From contig JAZBQD010000014.1 of assembly GCA_036583965.1 (NCBI GenBank), positions 26,455,490 through 26,519,489 of the forward strand: 64,000 bases of DNA, written 5' to 3'. Origin of the DNA: Prunella strophiata. Lineage: Eukaryota > Chordata > Aves > Passeriformes > Prunellidae. Each line of letters opens with the position of its first letter. Positions within the stretch are counted from its first letter, which is position 1. The notes beneath the pieces are model-generated. The model did not search any database. It was given only the letters and a program-made list of their open reading frames with translations, and was not told the origin of the DNA. Of the stretch, positions 12,601 through 27,600 are shown piece after piece. The translations under genes were made by a program, and so were the position numbers.

Positions 12601-15600
12601 CCGAGAGCAGTAGGTCCAGGCTAGGTGTGTAAACAAGGAAATGCCCTGTCCTGCTCCACAGGGTTGGGCAATAAGCACCTTCACAAAGTGCTTTGCAGCA
12701 GGTGATGCAGATACTCTCCAAGCTGGACATCCAACAGGCCATGGAGGATTCTCCATCTCGCACTCGGACACCAAATATATCTGACAATTCTGCAAATGTT
12801 GGAGGTGAGATTAGATAAAGCATGTAGGCACTTGTGTGGAGTGGCCACAATACCAATGGCTAAAGGGGTGATACCTTTCTCATGTACAAACTGGTGTTGG
12901 AGGATGTAAGAGGGTGCCAGTTGGGTGTCACAGATAGTGAGGGATGTACTTGATCAAGCCAGTTACTTAAAATCAGCTATAATTTGTGGCATTATGCTGG
13001 ATGAGAGGAACTCAATTGTAACAGTATACACTGTTGATCCCAATACTTTTTTTCTTGTGGGAAATTTGATAGAGTTACTTCCATTCCTGTTCTGTATTTG
13101 AAGTAGTAAAGTTTGACATGGTATAGTGAGCTGAATATTGGTAGATCTCCTCCATTCTGTTACTTAGAGTCATGAGAAGGAAACATCTTCCTGAGAAACT
13201 CAATTGAAAAATACCATTTTTCTTGTTTCAGAAATGGTGTAATATTCCTTAGTGATCAAATAACATGGTTCAGCCAGGTGAAACAGTAAAAAAAAAACAG
13301 TTATCTTTGTGTTCCATTTCTGCTATTCTATTATTGATCCAGTTGCCAGTGCTTAGTAGGTCATGCTTCCCTTTTTCAAAGCTTATTGTTTAAGCAGTTT
13401 GAGTTCATAACAAGGAGATAAGCAAAACTTGTGGCACATACTGTGATTTAATAATTTGTCATAGTGAGAGCATACATTTAGAGTCATATCACTGAGGAAA
13501 TTTTATTTAAAAAGCAGGGAAGGCACATGGTAGACCTGGGGTTGTGTAGTTCAGGAGATGTTCAAAACAGCTGAGAATCTGTGTCCAAGCGTGATCCAGA
13601 CTTCTATTATTTCTCTACTAAATCCAGAGGTCGGAGTTTCTGTTGTCAAACTTGGCAAGGCACCTGGTATTCATTCCAAACCTTAGGGGAGCACTGCTCT
13701 AAGCTTTATGTGGTTAGTGGCCTTCTGTATACAAACCATAAGCTTGTGGCTTCAGAAAAGTATTTTTCCATCTTCTCTACCTGTTTTTGGAGGGTTTGTG
13801 TTTCTGTTTTCAATTTCTTGGCCATCTTCTCTGCCAGCATGGTGGAGCTGTGGTGTTACAAACAAACCTTTAGGAAATAAATATTTTAGGCAAGGAAATA
13901 AATGCATCTTTTATGTAGGTTTTGAGTTATTTTAGAGGGAGGGAACTGAAAGAACTGTTGTGGTCCTGACAAAATACATTGATTGTAACTTACTCCTCTT
14001 TTATTCTTTACACTGCACTGTTACTGAAGTCTTTTATGCTTTTCACAAAACTTTTAGTCTGTACTTTGTAAATTGAAGTTGAACAGTCTATCTGTAACTG
14101 CATAGGAATATTTAGTGCATGTGTGTGTAGATATACCCACAGGAGCTATGTCAGGGAGCTTGTGATATTGACAAATTAATATTTCTGGATTCTTGCATTT
14201 AAACTGTAAATATATTACAGCATTATTCTTCTTATGAAATTCAATATTAAAGCTGTATTGAAATCCATACTATCACATAGTAATTCAAACCACAGATATG
14301 TTTTGAGAAAGGAAGTGTAGTTTGTAAAATTGAAATTCAATCTGGGAAAACAATTATGCTAAGAATATCTTCTCACAGCTCACCTGTTGATAGTTTCCTT
14401 CCATGACTTTTGACATGAAGGGTACAATCTTAACAGGCAGAGATCCTCTTATGTCTGTATCTTTTGAATGAAGAATTAAAAAAAAAAAGTACATAGAAAA
14501 AGTGATGGTCCTTCTTGATTTTTTTCCCCTGTTCTTCTGCTCCCTTTTGAGAGAAACTAGGCTTCTATTTTGTTTGAAGTATGTTGAAAGTAACTCAAAA
14601 ATGGCTTTGCTGTTGCCATTCTCCTCCTTAATGGTATTTTGGTATCTTTCTTGCACTGAAATTTGAAAACCTCTTTCTGTAGGTCCTGTGTGTTTCACTG
14701 TGATGTGTCTGCAGCTGTGACCCAGGATAATGCTTAGATCTGTCTCCAAGCTGAGAGGCATTTCTGGTGTGGCTGAGCAACAGGGAACTCTGAGGGGGAC
14801 TTCTTTCACAGAGCATGAGTCTCAGGAGACTTGTGTGTACCTGGGTGTGTGTAATGGCAGAATGGTTTTGCATTTGCTGTGTAAATGTGACTTTAAAATG
14901 ACACCAGTTTGTAATTCTTTTGTTGACCCTTATGTAGAAAGTCAAGAGTGAGAGGTAATACCAAGTGACTGAAAACACTCAATGGCTGCTTTTTATCTTC
15001 TAGGAATTTTGTACTACCTGAGTCAGATGAGACTTTGCAATGGTTTCTGAGATAGGAAGTTTTATATTTTGCTGTTACTGATAGGTTGTTTTAATGAGGA
15101 AGATTATTTAGCTCTTCTCATTATTCTTTCTTGTTGAAAGCAAGAAAAAAGGGTAACCAGGAAACAAAATAATTCAAGTTCTTTATTCCCCTCATAATGT
15201 TTCTAAACAGAGCATTTAGAAGTACATTAGTTGCCAAGGAAAATACATTTATCAATAGCCTTATCTCAATATATTTTTAGTACTGAAATTATGAAACTAT
15301 TATTCACAAATTAAATCTCATTGCTTGTGGATAATTTATGACTGTAAGCAATACAGTAATAACTGCAGCACTTCTGTCATAAGAAACATGTCTAGTGTTA
15401 TTTGCAAATATGTACTACTTGCCTTTTGTCAGACTAGGTAAAAGCATTTTCAAAGCTAACCATCCCGGGAATGCAGCTGGGGAGTTGGACTCAAAAACTG
15501 CCTTGTCTGTTTCAAGCTGTACTTGGAAACAGACAAGAGGAAAAAGCTTGCCGACCTTCTTCATCTTCTTCTACCATCTCCTCCAGTATCAGACTTAATG

Positions 15601-18600
15601 AGGACCTTGCAGTTCAGTTAGAAGTTAGTCACTTGAATGGAAAGGAAATGCTGGAATTGCACCTCCTGGGGCTTTGCTTCAGGGTGATTTTCCATCATTG
15701 AGGACAGACAAACCCCTTTGCTCTCTGCCTGGAGAGTAGAAGCACCAGAAGATTTTGGTGGGAAAAGTCACAAAGCATGATACCAACAGCAGTATTTTCT
15801 ACTACCTAATTTTGTAAAACTAGACTCAATTCATGAGCGGAAGCAATTTTTCATGGCAGATGGAAAGTGTGGTAAAGTATAGCCTGTTCTTAGCTTGTGG
15901 TAGATAGAATGCTACAGCTGTTGGTTTGAAGGTAGAGAACCCATGGGCTCTGTCACTGTTGTCTCACAAGGATGTGAACCATTTGACACAGTCACACAGA
16001 TTGTTTCATTGTATCAGCAAATCCTACTGCATTTGAAATATAAAGTAATTTATAGGTGCACTTTTAAATAGTGACACCTTTTACCACATTAATACCATAT
16101 TGGGCTTTCAAGCTTTCATCCAATATTTTATATACATCTTGCTGCTATGTGTGTGTATGTGTATTTCTAATTTTTCACTAAATTCAATGAGTAAATTTAA
16201 TTAATATTGTAAATAAAACTTTTTCATTACAAGATTTAAATGAAATATATAGAAAGGTACTGCTTACGACAGTAATTTTAGGGGTTTGGGATTTTTTTGT
16301 TCTTTGAAAAAATTAAAGAGTGATATAGATTCAATTCTACTTTATAAAGTTTAAAATAAATAGTTTAATATTTTGAAGTCAAGGATCATTTGTTATTCTA
16401 GGGTGACACAAAAATTAGAAGACATCTCACAATATATTTTTGTTTCTATATTTATAAATTGAGCTAATGAGATGAAAAAAATTAGAGGGACAAATCAATT
16501 CCATCCTACCACTTCTTTCCTGGGTGAAATTTATCAAAGATTTCTTCAGCCCCAGATCATTGCTTTAAGTTAAATTGTTACTGATATGCAGGTTAACTTT
16601 GATTGCTTTATATGTGTGTTTGTTTATAGGTTCACCAAAAATCTGTCACCTGACAAGATCAACCTGAGCACGTTAAAGGGGGAAGGTCAGCTGACCAATT
16701 TAGAGTTGGATCAAGAGGTACTCCAGAACATGCTGGATCTTCCAACATGGCTGGCTATAAACAAGGTGTTTTGTAATAAGGCATCCATTAGGGTGAGTGT
16801 TTTATTGTGCTGGAGTGGTAATTAACCAAATCTTTCTTCTTTTCATTCTTTGTAAGCTTTCAAGCAAATTTGTATTAGTAGGGAATTGTGATAAGTGCCT
16901 GATAAAATTTTAAAGAACAACAAAGATTTTATCAGCAATAATTTCTTCTTAATTTTTGTTTCTCATGTGATGACATAAAATATGTCTGGAAATAATGAAA
17001 ATAAGTGTGATTATTTTTAACTTTTTTTTCTTCCTGAGTAGAATTCATTCCTGCATGTTTTGAAAATGCGGTAGAAGTAAAAGTTTATATTTGTCTGTGG
17101 TACTTAGTCTATCATAATTATTTATCATTCTCTTTTTGTGTATTCTCTCTTCACTCCTCTTTGTTTATTGCTTTCCCTCTTGTTCTGTTCCTATTTCCAA
17201 AAATACCTTTTGGAGGGATTCTGATCTTTGTGGGAGATGTGGGAAACAGTAAATCTAGTAGATGCTGCACTTTTGGTCATTGTGGCTGCTAATAATTGAA
17301 ACAATGTATATCATCTGTACCACACAGTAGGAACATGGGATTAAGAAATGAAGTATGGCTTGTTCTTGACTGAGGTTACAATTTGGTAAAACATTAGCAC
17401 CTCCTTAGTTTGCTGGTGGGGTTTGTTTATGTTATTTTGGTGTTCTTTATTTGCCTTTTTTTCCCCACTATGGGAGATTGTCCCGATTTTTCTAAGTGCA
17501 GTAAAGTTGATGTTTTGTTGCAGGCATCCAATCAGTTGTAGGTCAACAAAAGAAAAATGTATATTTTCTTTCCTTTTAAAGGAAATAATGTGTAAGGCAG
17601 TGATGCTTTTTCTGATGCTTGACAACTCACTGTTAAAGAGGCAGATTGTACTTTGTTCCTCTGTTTTTCTGCTCAGTGATAAGTAGATTTTGAAGTTCAA
17701 AGTTTTTAACCCCTAGTGTGTACATAAAGTTACCATATAGTATGTTCAGATGAACTTAATATTTTGAAAGTAATATTATGCTGAGTTCAAAAGTTAGAAA
17801 TATAATTTGTATGCCTAAAACACATTCTGTGTGATTTATTTTACAGTATTTTTAATATTTAATTTGCTTTAGAGTAGTGTTTTCTCTTGCAGATACCATG
17901 GACAAAATTGAAAACACATCCCATCTCTTTGGTGAGTTCTGAAATAAACTCTGAAATGTACTGTGTGTAGCAGAATCTGTATCAAATATTTATATAGTTC
18001 TCTTGATGTGATTCTGGAAATAACTGAAACATTAACAGGCCTTTGCTAAGTGTCCTCTGGGTAACAGCAGATTAAGGCAAAATGCCTTAATGTTTTCCTT
18101 GGTAGGTTTATTTTCTTAATCTGTGTCTTCAGTGTAATCACTGCAATGTTTGACAGTTAGTTCACTTTTGTCACGTTTTTAGTCATTGCATGTTAATTTG
18201 GGTTTACCTGAAGGGTAGTTATTTGTTCAAGTAACCCCTTTTACAAGTTCCTGCCTTTCTTTCAGAGCTGTCTTTCCTGGGACTTTTCAATTCTACTTCT
18301 GTACTTTACATAGTGATCTCAGCTATAGCAGGTTTGACACACATAGCATTTATAGGGTTTTTGTAACCACCTAGGATTCAGCCTGGATATAAATAGGAGG
18401 TAAATGTGTAAATAGGACTCAACAACAATTAGAAGTCACATTAATTCTTGCATTTGTTTTCCTTTGGTCTTTAATTTTATATATACTAACAATTGTGGTA
18501 GCACCAGAAGTAATGTATTTGATGATGAGTAAACTTTCTCAATTGCATTTGCTTAAGAGTGAATATTCCTTTAGCTGTCATGTTTCCCAGTCTTGCAGTG

Positions 18601-21600
18601 AATGTGCTTGTAATTCCTTCATTCTGAGTCAGACTTGGGAAAGACATGTTGTTTTAAATAATTGATGCATTTGCTAGTGACCCAGTTGGAATGTTCTTAT
18701 GTCTGTACTGCTTCTTCCTGACACCCAGAACTTAAAGTCTGGTAATGCCGAGGTGGGATGATTCAACCTCTTGGCTGTGAGATGCAGCTGCCAAATTAGG
18801 AAATGGGTTTAAGCAGTGCTATTCTTAAACATGACACACTTTGACCTGTGGTAGCAAGGCACTGTTTGCTTTGCTCCTGTTGAACTTACATTAGCGCTCT
18901 TTGAGGCTAAGATAACTTTCAAGGTAACCTTTTTTACATAAAGGTTTCCTTGAACAAGTGCATGAAATAGGTAACAAAAGTTCACTATTCTATGGAAGAT
19001 TATTCAACAGCCTTTTTGATTTCTAAATGAAAGTGAATTCAGTGGCCCAAATACCAAACCTCAGCCCTTCATTACATCACTGAACTTCTGGTATTTTGGC
19101 AGGGATGGGGAGGGGATATTTTTGCTACTGAGAGTTGAATTAAGTTGGAATAGCATCCTCTGTTAGCACAGCTTACTGGATAACTAGAAACCACTTGTCT
19201 AGCCAAAGGGACTTTCATTGAGCTGAGTTGCCCTTTGTGAGAATCAGTCTGTTGACATAGTGGCACATACTGTTTGTTCATGACCCAGTTCTGGTTTTAT
19301 ATGATAAACAGGATAGTTTTGAAGAGTGATTTTGGACCCCAAGGATGATCTGTAGCAGTTTTTACTCTATCCAAGTACAGAAGTTTCCAGTGAGAAAAGA
19401 CATAGGATCTGCATCCAGGCATTCTTCATTACCTCTTTTGTATATTGTGCAGTCTCCTTGAATCTGTGCCCTACTGTTCTGTGCACTAGTCATGTAGTAA
19501 AGGGAATTTTTAAAAGAGTGGTCAAACATCCAAAACTATTAGGATAACTAAGAGAAATCTTGGCTTCCCCCCACCATCTTCAAACTAAGTGACTGGGTTT
19601 TTCTTGATTTTTTTCTCTGTTGTTTTCAAGGAAAGATAATCATTGAGACAGCTAAAAAAAAAAATTTAAAACATCCAAATTTACTCTTAAGAGCTATTGC
19701 TTCCCTTTAAGCATCAAAATACAGTGAAGTATAAATAAATCCAGACTAGATAGTTCATTAATTTTTTGGTTGTAGTCAGGTTTTCATGGATAAGAGTAGC
19801 ACAGAAAAATGTTGAGCAAACAGATTATGACAACAGGCATGATGAACACAATATGATAATAATCTAGTAGCTAAGGCAGATTGAATCATGAAAAATCTAA
19901 AATTGAGGACAAAGGGGTTTTTAGTATTTGTCTGACCTAAGAGCCTAAATGAGGGAATTCAGAAGGGGTGGTAGATAGTTATAATTAGACAGGGAAAAAA
20001 TCTTAAATCCTGTGCTTTGAATCAGCTTGCATTAAGTATTTCATTGAAAGAACAGCAATATAGAAAGAAAATTCAGATAACTACACCATTAAGCATGTCC
20101 ATTTTGAAATGCGATTTTTGAAAATATATGTGTTGGATAAATAATATTCAGGGATCAAGAATTTCATTATACAATATTTGACTGGGGATGTGTGTTAGAA
20201 CTCACAAAATTAAAAACACAAGAAAAAAGTTAAAAAAGATAATTCTTGTGCATTACAAAAGTTTGTGGAAAAATTAACATGGTAGGAAATGCTTTATGTA
20301 TATTTCAGAAAAAGTTCTCAAGTGAACTTTTTTCATTTGGATTTTGGTTCTTCGTATGACATCTATTTACTTTGTTACCTCTAAGGTCTCAAATTTTTGT
20401 TTTGTTTTGTTTTGTTTTTCAAGTCCTTGGATAAAGTTGTAATGGAAATGAGCACATGTGAAGAGCCACGTGCCCCTAATGGACCCTCTCCTATAGCAAC
20501 TGCATCCGGGCAGAGGTCAGTGATGGTACTTACATGGAATTGGTCAAAAAAGGTTTGGCATTATATAAAACAGATTGACTGCAAATTTTCAGAAGTATAT
20601 AGGGCTGCAGCCTGCCATTCCTGTCTCCTCCAAGATTTTATTTTATTGCTTGTGTGTGAAGTAGTGTAGTGATAATGGAGCTATCCAGACCCAAGCCTGG
20701 AGAGAAGATGCGAACTAGATATAGAGCTTGCAAGGTACATTTCATAGGGGTGCAACTGCTATGTCAGATATTTATTGAGTTGAACTAAGTTTTTTAAAAG
20801 TGAATGATATCTTTCCTTCATCTGTTTTGGAAAATACATATGATGTTCATGTGTGTTTTAAAAATTTTTCTTTTTTATTTGTTTTGTATAAAGAGTTTAA
20901 AGGGTTGTTTGTTAGTGCAGTGTTTTAAAGTTCTGTTTCCTTAATTGTATCAGCTGATTCTTACTGAGAGATTTCATGCACACTGTGTAGCCCAAAACTT
21001 GAGCAATTTGGTGGGACAATACATTACTTCAGTGATTTTTGTCTCTCTACACCCTAATAATTTCCTTTACATGGACTCAAAACATTTTTCTGTGGTCACA
21101 GGGACCTGTATACAGAGAAATAAATTTGATGATACAATATTCTTTTCTTGTAGTAGCTTCTATGCAAATGTGTAGAAGCAATCCATTGGCTTCTGTGTCT
21201 CCTAAGGTACAGCTTGAAAACCATGGCCATAGAGATTTTGTGTAGAATGAAAGCTGAAAAAGGAAAAGGAATGACAAACCACCCAAGCTGGTTTTTTTTT
21301 TTTTTTTAAACAAGCAGAAAAAAACCCAAGAAAACAAAAGGACAGAAATTTTTAGATGTTAAAATAATATCTAATATTCAATTTTCCATACACTAATCTA
21401 AAACATTCAGAACGTAAAAGATTTTTGTTTAAAAATTATTTACAACAGCTTAATCTTTTTTAATACTCGCATGCATGGTAATTTGCTGTAGAACTGTAGG
21501 CACCATTTAGGATGCCTTTCTTTATAGAACAAAATAATGCAAATACTTTATACTATTTTGAATATCTGAAAGTTAGTATTTTTAATGGCCAAAATAATTT

Positions 21601-24600
21601 GGCTTATAGACATAAATACTAACTGGACTGGAATTGTCAAGTAATTAATTTGACATAAATTACTCCTTATGTATGCATAAAGAAGAGTAAGCTTTCTGCA
21701 TAATGATGTATACTGCTTTCTTTATGTACGTATAATAACATGTAATACATACATCCATGTAATTTACAATGGAAGGATTGCATTAACTGTTATACTTTTG
21801 TATACTTTGATCTTGGTCAAATATATGTTCTTTAATTATGTAGAGATGAGGATCACAGAGTGAAAATTATTGTAGACTACATCAAGTATATTGAGCAAAA
21901 GTTGCTAACAGTAGAATACATTAGTAACTTCATTTATTTTAACATCTGTTTCATAATTTATTTAATCTGTTTAATTTTGTGCCCTTTCACTCGGTTTATA
22001 TTTAATATGTTGGCATTTCACTTTTTAGTGAATATGGCTTTGCTGAAAAAGTGGTAGAAGGCATTTCAGTGTCTGTGAACTCCATTATAATAAGGATTGG
22101 TGCAAAAGCCTTTAATGCTTCATTTGAACTTTCCCAGCTGAGAATTTATAGTGTAAATGCGAACTGGGAACATGCTGACCTTAGATTTACCAGAATACAA
22201 GAAGCTCAACGTGGAGAGGTAAATAATACCTTTTACTAACTTTTTTCCCTTGTTTATGTGGTAAAGGAGGAAGTTGAATTGCAACCTTTCACTGGGTAGA
22301 GAACATGCCATTACTGGGAATGGAGATATTCTGTGCTCAGTAATTTCAGTTGTCCTTTAGGAGCACAAATATGTAAAAATGGTGGATGTGAGTCAGATCA
22401 AATGGCCAACATGGATGCTTAGGCAAGAATGAAGACCAGGGCAAGTGGGTGTATGATTTTCCTCTTACATTCTCCAAGTGAATGACTATTCTAAAATGCA
22501 AACTGAACCAGACTTGAAGAGTACTGAAAGAACAAAGAACAGTATATTAAATATGGTAGGATAAGAAGTTGTGCTGGTTTTGTTATTGTTATTATTATTA
22601 TTAGTAGTAGTAATAATAACAATAACAACAAGAATTATATTTTAAAAGTTTTAACTGGTTATTTATTTGCTTTCCTGATAAGGATTTTCTTTTTCTAAAG
22701 CAGTTTTAAATGAAATTTAGTCAAGTTCTTCTTCAATTCTTTTCTTGGAATACCTAAATCATATGTATATATAACAAAGTAATAGCAGTAAAGTGTGTGT
22801 GTTTCTACTGTCCTGGAGAACAGCACATGGAAGTGCTAGTTTGTTGTACACCATTCATTTGCCATCTCCCAGCTAACCAAAGTTAAATGCATACTGAGTG
22901 CAAGGTTGATTCTAAATATTATATTCAAGGAGACTTGTTTTAGCATCATACATCTGTCCAGCTTACTCCAGAGTTAAGGAGTCTGGTAGCTGTTTTTTGT
23001 GTAGGGGAAGAAACCCCAAGAGAATATCATACCACAAAAGTAAGAAGTTGAAAACTATTTTTCTGACAGTTTTCCTTTCCTGCAGTTTATCTGTATGCTT
23101 ATGCTCCTATGTTAATGAAGTCTGAATGGGAAGAATTAAAGTTTGACTAGATAGAGTTTTGTTTTGGCAGATTTTTTGATTTTATAGTTTTTAGGAGGAA
23201 TTTGATTCTGAACATTTGACCTGTACACAGCACAGCTTTCTTTAGGAGAGTGTTCCTTTTAGTGTAATTAATAGCAGAAACAAATTTCCAGATATTACAG
23301 TGAATGGTTTGGTAGCAGCAAGTTGTATGAAAAGGTAAAAAACCAAAACCAGTGCTGTACTTTGAAGATAACAAGTGCTGAGCCATATATTAGGGCATAA
23401 TCATTTGGCTTTGCACTGTAGCTACATTCTTAATATAATAAGGAATTTCCTTAGAATACTTTTAGAAGCTTTTGGTCATGCTGCACTTCCTGTATGAGGA
23501 GGATATGTACTCTGCTTTTCTGCAAAAAGTGTCTCAGGATGCTTTGCACTGCACTTTCCATCTTGCTCACTTGACAGAGTGTACATCCTTTCCAGACGCA
23601 CTGGGTATGTTTTACTTAAATCTCTGCGTATGTTCTCAGGACATAGGCTGTAAGGTTTTCAAATTGACGAGAGGAGAATGACACATGAAGAATAAGTCAG
23701 ATATCAAACAAATTCTTCTGTCTTGCTCTTTACTCATGGCTGATCCTTGTTTCTTCAGAGAGTAATCATAGAATCATGGAATCATTAAGGTTGAAAAAGA
23801 CCTGTAGGATCATTGAGTCCAGCTTTTGACCAAACATCACCATGCCCACTAAACCATAGCACTAAGTGCCATGTCCAGTCATTTCTTGAAACTCTCCAGG
23901 GATGGTTACTCTTAACACTTCTCTAGGCAGCCCAATGCAATGCTTAACCACCCTTCTAGTGAATAAATTCTTCCTCATGTCCCTACCGTAACCTCCCCTG
24001 GTGCAGCTTGAGGCCATTTCTTCTTGTCCTGTTGCTAGTCTTGTCTCCTGCTTGGGCTTAAGAAACCAAGCCCCGTCTTTGTGCAATCTCTCCTCAGGTA
24101 GTTGTAGAGAGCAATAAGGTCACTTGTGAGCTCCCTTTCTCTGGGCTAAACACGCCTGTCTAGCTCAGATGCTCCTCATAAGACTTGTGCTACAGACCCT
24201 TCACCTTCTCTGGACATGCTCCAGCCTACCTCCATGTCTGTGCTGAAGTGAGGGGCCCAGAACTGAACAGTCACTCTGCCCCCAGCCTGTGGTGTTGCCT
24301 GTAGTGGTTGTGACCTAAGTGCAGGACCTGGCACCTGGCCTTGTTGAACATCATAGAATTGCCCTTGGCCCATCAATCCACACTGTCTAGACCCCTCTTC
24401 AGCACCTTCTTACCCTCCAGCAGATTAACACTGTCCCAGCTTAGTGTTGTCTGTTACTGAGGGAACTTGATCCCATCATCCAAATCAAATAGGAAGGAGT
24501 TTGAGGTAAACTAGAACTACTGGTTTTCCGTATTGATGTCCTGTTCATTTGATGTTCTCCATGATGTTCCTGCTGGACAGTCGCTCATTTTTCCATATTT

Positions 24601-27600
24601 GACTTTCAGTGTCCAGCTGTACTTGATGCTCTTGTGTCATCATTATTCTAACATTTGCTTGCTGTGTCTTCTAGAAATCCATGTAGTGGATTCAGAACTT
24701 GTGGGGTCTGCATGGCATGCAGTGTGCTCAATGTTTAATTTTCTCTTTTAATTGAAACAAAATACTCCAAAAAACCTCTCTTATCCTGTAGCTTTGCTTC
24801 CCTGCTCTTTTCCTATTTAACATTTTGAAACTAAACTAATCATTTTTTTCCTCTCCCAAAAGCAGCCTAGTATACAATAGTTGTGACCTTTATTTTCTTC
24901 TGAATGTTTTAAATGCTACTTTTACCTCAGCCTGCTTGGAAGTAGCTTATTGTTCCTGTGACAAGCAGGGTGAGGGCTTCCTGACACCTTTAGGTGGAAT
25001 AAGCAAGTGAGTTGTATTTGTTCTGTCTGTATGGCTCATGTGAGTTTTTGTGTACATATGTACAGATTTATATATACATATGCACAGGATTAGGTGCAAG
25101 TAACTGTCATATTGCATCAAGGTGTTTTTCTCTTTTTTTCTGTCTTTAAAGGTTTTGACTTTTAAAGAAATCAACTGGCAGATGATCAGAATAGAAGCTG
25201 ATGCAATCCAGAGTTCTAAGCATGAAATAATGAGTGCTCCAGTTCGACTGATTACTAACCAATCAAAAATTAGGGTCACGCTTAAAAGAAGGGTAAACTT
25301 GAAAAGTTTGAAGTCTTACTTTATTTTTTAATTTGTAACTCATGCTCTTAATGCATGTGTGCATATAGTAAAGATTTTAAATTTAGGCCATATTGAATGT
25401 AGAATTCCCTAAACTAAATTTATAATAACATGTGACTGGTAAGACTGTAGAGTTTACAAGAAGGAAGGTTTTGAAAATGAAGACCTTATACAGGTCCTAT
25501 TAATAAAATGGTTTGATCTGCAGAGCTTTGTTTGTGATGATGCTTGTTGTTTTATCTCTCTAGATTCAGGTAATATTTATGCTACTTAGATTTAGAGAAA
25601 TGCAGCAGTTTAATATCTGGTGCATGCCTAATACATAGAGTGAAGCATAAATATATTGTGTCTTAGGTACTTCTTAGTTAATGAGAGAAATAAAATTTAA
25701 AATAGAAAATGTTTGTTACTGCTTTTTGCATACAGTTTTTCTTTACCCCACATATTTAATATAAGAAATATAAGTACTTAATTCAACTTTAAATTTTTAT
25801 TTTACAGTTAAAAGACTGTAATGTTGTGGCATCCAAACTGGTTCTGATTCTGGATGATTTGCTGTGGGTTTTGACTGATTCCCAATTGAAAGCCATGGTA
25901 CAGTATGCCAAATCTCTTAGTGAAGCCATAGAAAAATCAGCAGAACAAAGGAAAAGTTTGGCTTCTGAAACAGCCCAGGTATGAGAATTGATTGTCTCAC
26001 TGTATCATTATCAGGTGTTCTACAGTACACAGTACATACACAATGTGGTTAGTTGTGTTAATTTATTTTAGAGAATGTTCAGTTACTCATTTTCATTCAG
26101 CTGTATATCTTAAATTATACTGGGAATTAATAATAGTTTAAAACAGTCTTTATTTTGCAAGATTTTGTGTATAAATGTTAACTGCAGAAAATAAAATAAG
26201 TTCTATTTCTTTATCCATATACAGAGTGTTTAGACTTCTGTATTTACTCTTTATTTACTGTTTAGTAAATTGGTTCTCCAAATATTTTATGGTTATGAAT
26301 TTAAATAATTAACACACATTAAGGTAACTTTAATATGTGGGTAGATATGCTTACTATAATAATTTAAAGTGGTTGTCCAGTTTGTTCTCATGGTACTGAA
26401 AAATTAGCTTTTATTAAGAGCTTACCTTCATGCAGATCTTGTTAGAATATATAGTGAAAACCAATTCTACTTTAAAGATATTTCTGCTGGCATATCTGTG
26501 CTGTTGATGCTGCATGTAAATCTTGGTGTTCTTCAGCACACAGAGCAGGCTAGACCAACTGGGCTTTGTGAGTGTTCAGGGGAGGTACCCCTTCTTGTCT
26601 GTGAAGAAGCAGGACAAGTACACTGATACAAGTGCTATAAAATAAAACATGATTGATTACTGAGTACAGTCAGCTGTAGAGAATCTCCTAGAGTAAAACC
26701 AGTGTGCTGTAACAGAGTTCAGTTCTTGTGCTGGCCCTGATGCCTTATGATGTGATATGAAGGTTTAGTGCCAGCAATCTAATGGTCACCTGCTCTTGAG
26801 CAGGGAGGTTCTGATTCTTCAGTGCCCTGTATTTGCATCTCTCCTGTTCTCTGACACTGGCACTGACTCAGGTTTGACCCTATTGTGATGTAGCTTGAGG
26901 AGCTAAATTAGCAGAAAGGAGCCCACTGTTGGTTTAGTTCCCTGAACAGCTTGCAACAAAAGTTAGAAAAATACCATTGCTGTGAGTGACAGGGGTGTAA
27001 GGAAGTGTGAGGAACAGGGAGAATGGGGGATGCCCTGGCAGTGCAGTATAGTGCACACATCCATTAGTTCAACTTAGCTTTGTTCTAAAACACTAAACTT
27101 AAATCTCAGTAATGATCCAAGGGGGAATGCATGTCATGCAGATTTTTCCTTGTTTCAAATGCCTGTTTTGTGTAAGGAGACAGATACTTATGCTTGAAAG
27201 AAACCATAAACATTATAAATTGATGTGATTGACTATATATTTTATATATTTTTTTTTTCAGAGCTCTGCCCCTGCACCCAGCTCCCAGCAGGTGAAAGCA
27301 CACCAGACAACAGCAGCACCTGATCAAAACGATGCAATAGTAAAATTGTTTAATGATTTTGATGTTAAGGAAACTTCTTATCACTTAGTAATTTCCCACT
27401 TGGATCTACATATATGTGATGATATCCATTCTAAAGAAAGAGGTAATTGTTTTTTTTAAAGTTGCAGGTCTATGAATCATAGTCATCTTTAGGGGAGACA
27501 TTTTGAGGAATACAATAATGAAAAAATAATAATACAATAAAGTCAAGAGACTTTAGTTTAGAGGAATAGTTAGAATTAGCTCCAGTGTCTGTGGACTCAT

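Larger units (their letters stand above)
3679..16629. other. Intron 1 (12,951 bp)
   Basis: Bounded by AG|GTCAGT and TTTATAG|G. The 5' end lies in the CpG island and the rest is AT-rich. It contains a CR1 3'-end remnant at 5885-5945, an imperfect short direct repeat around 5480-5555, and a possible cryptic exon at 10812-10958. No other gene or RNA could be supported. Confidence 0.8.
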
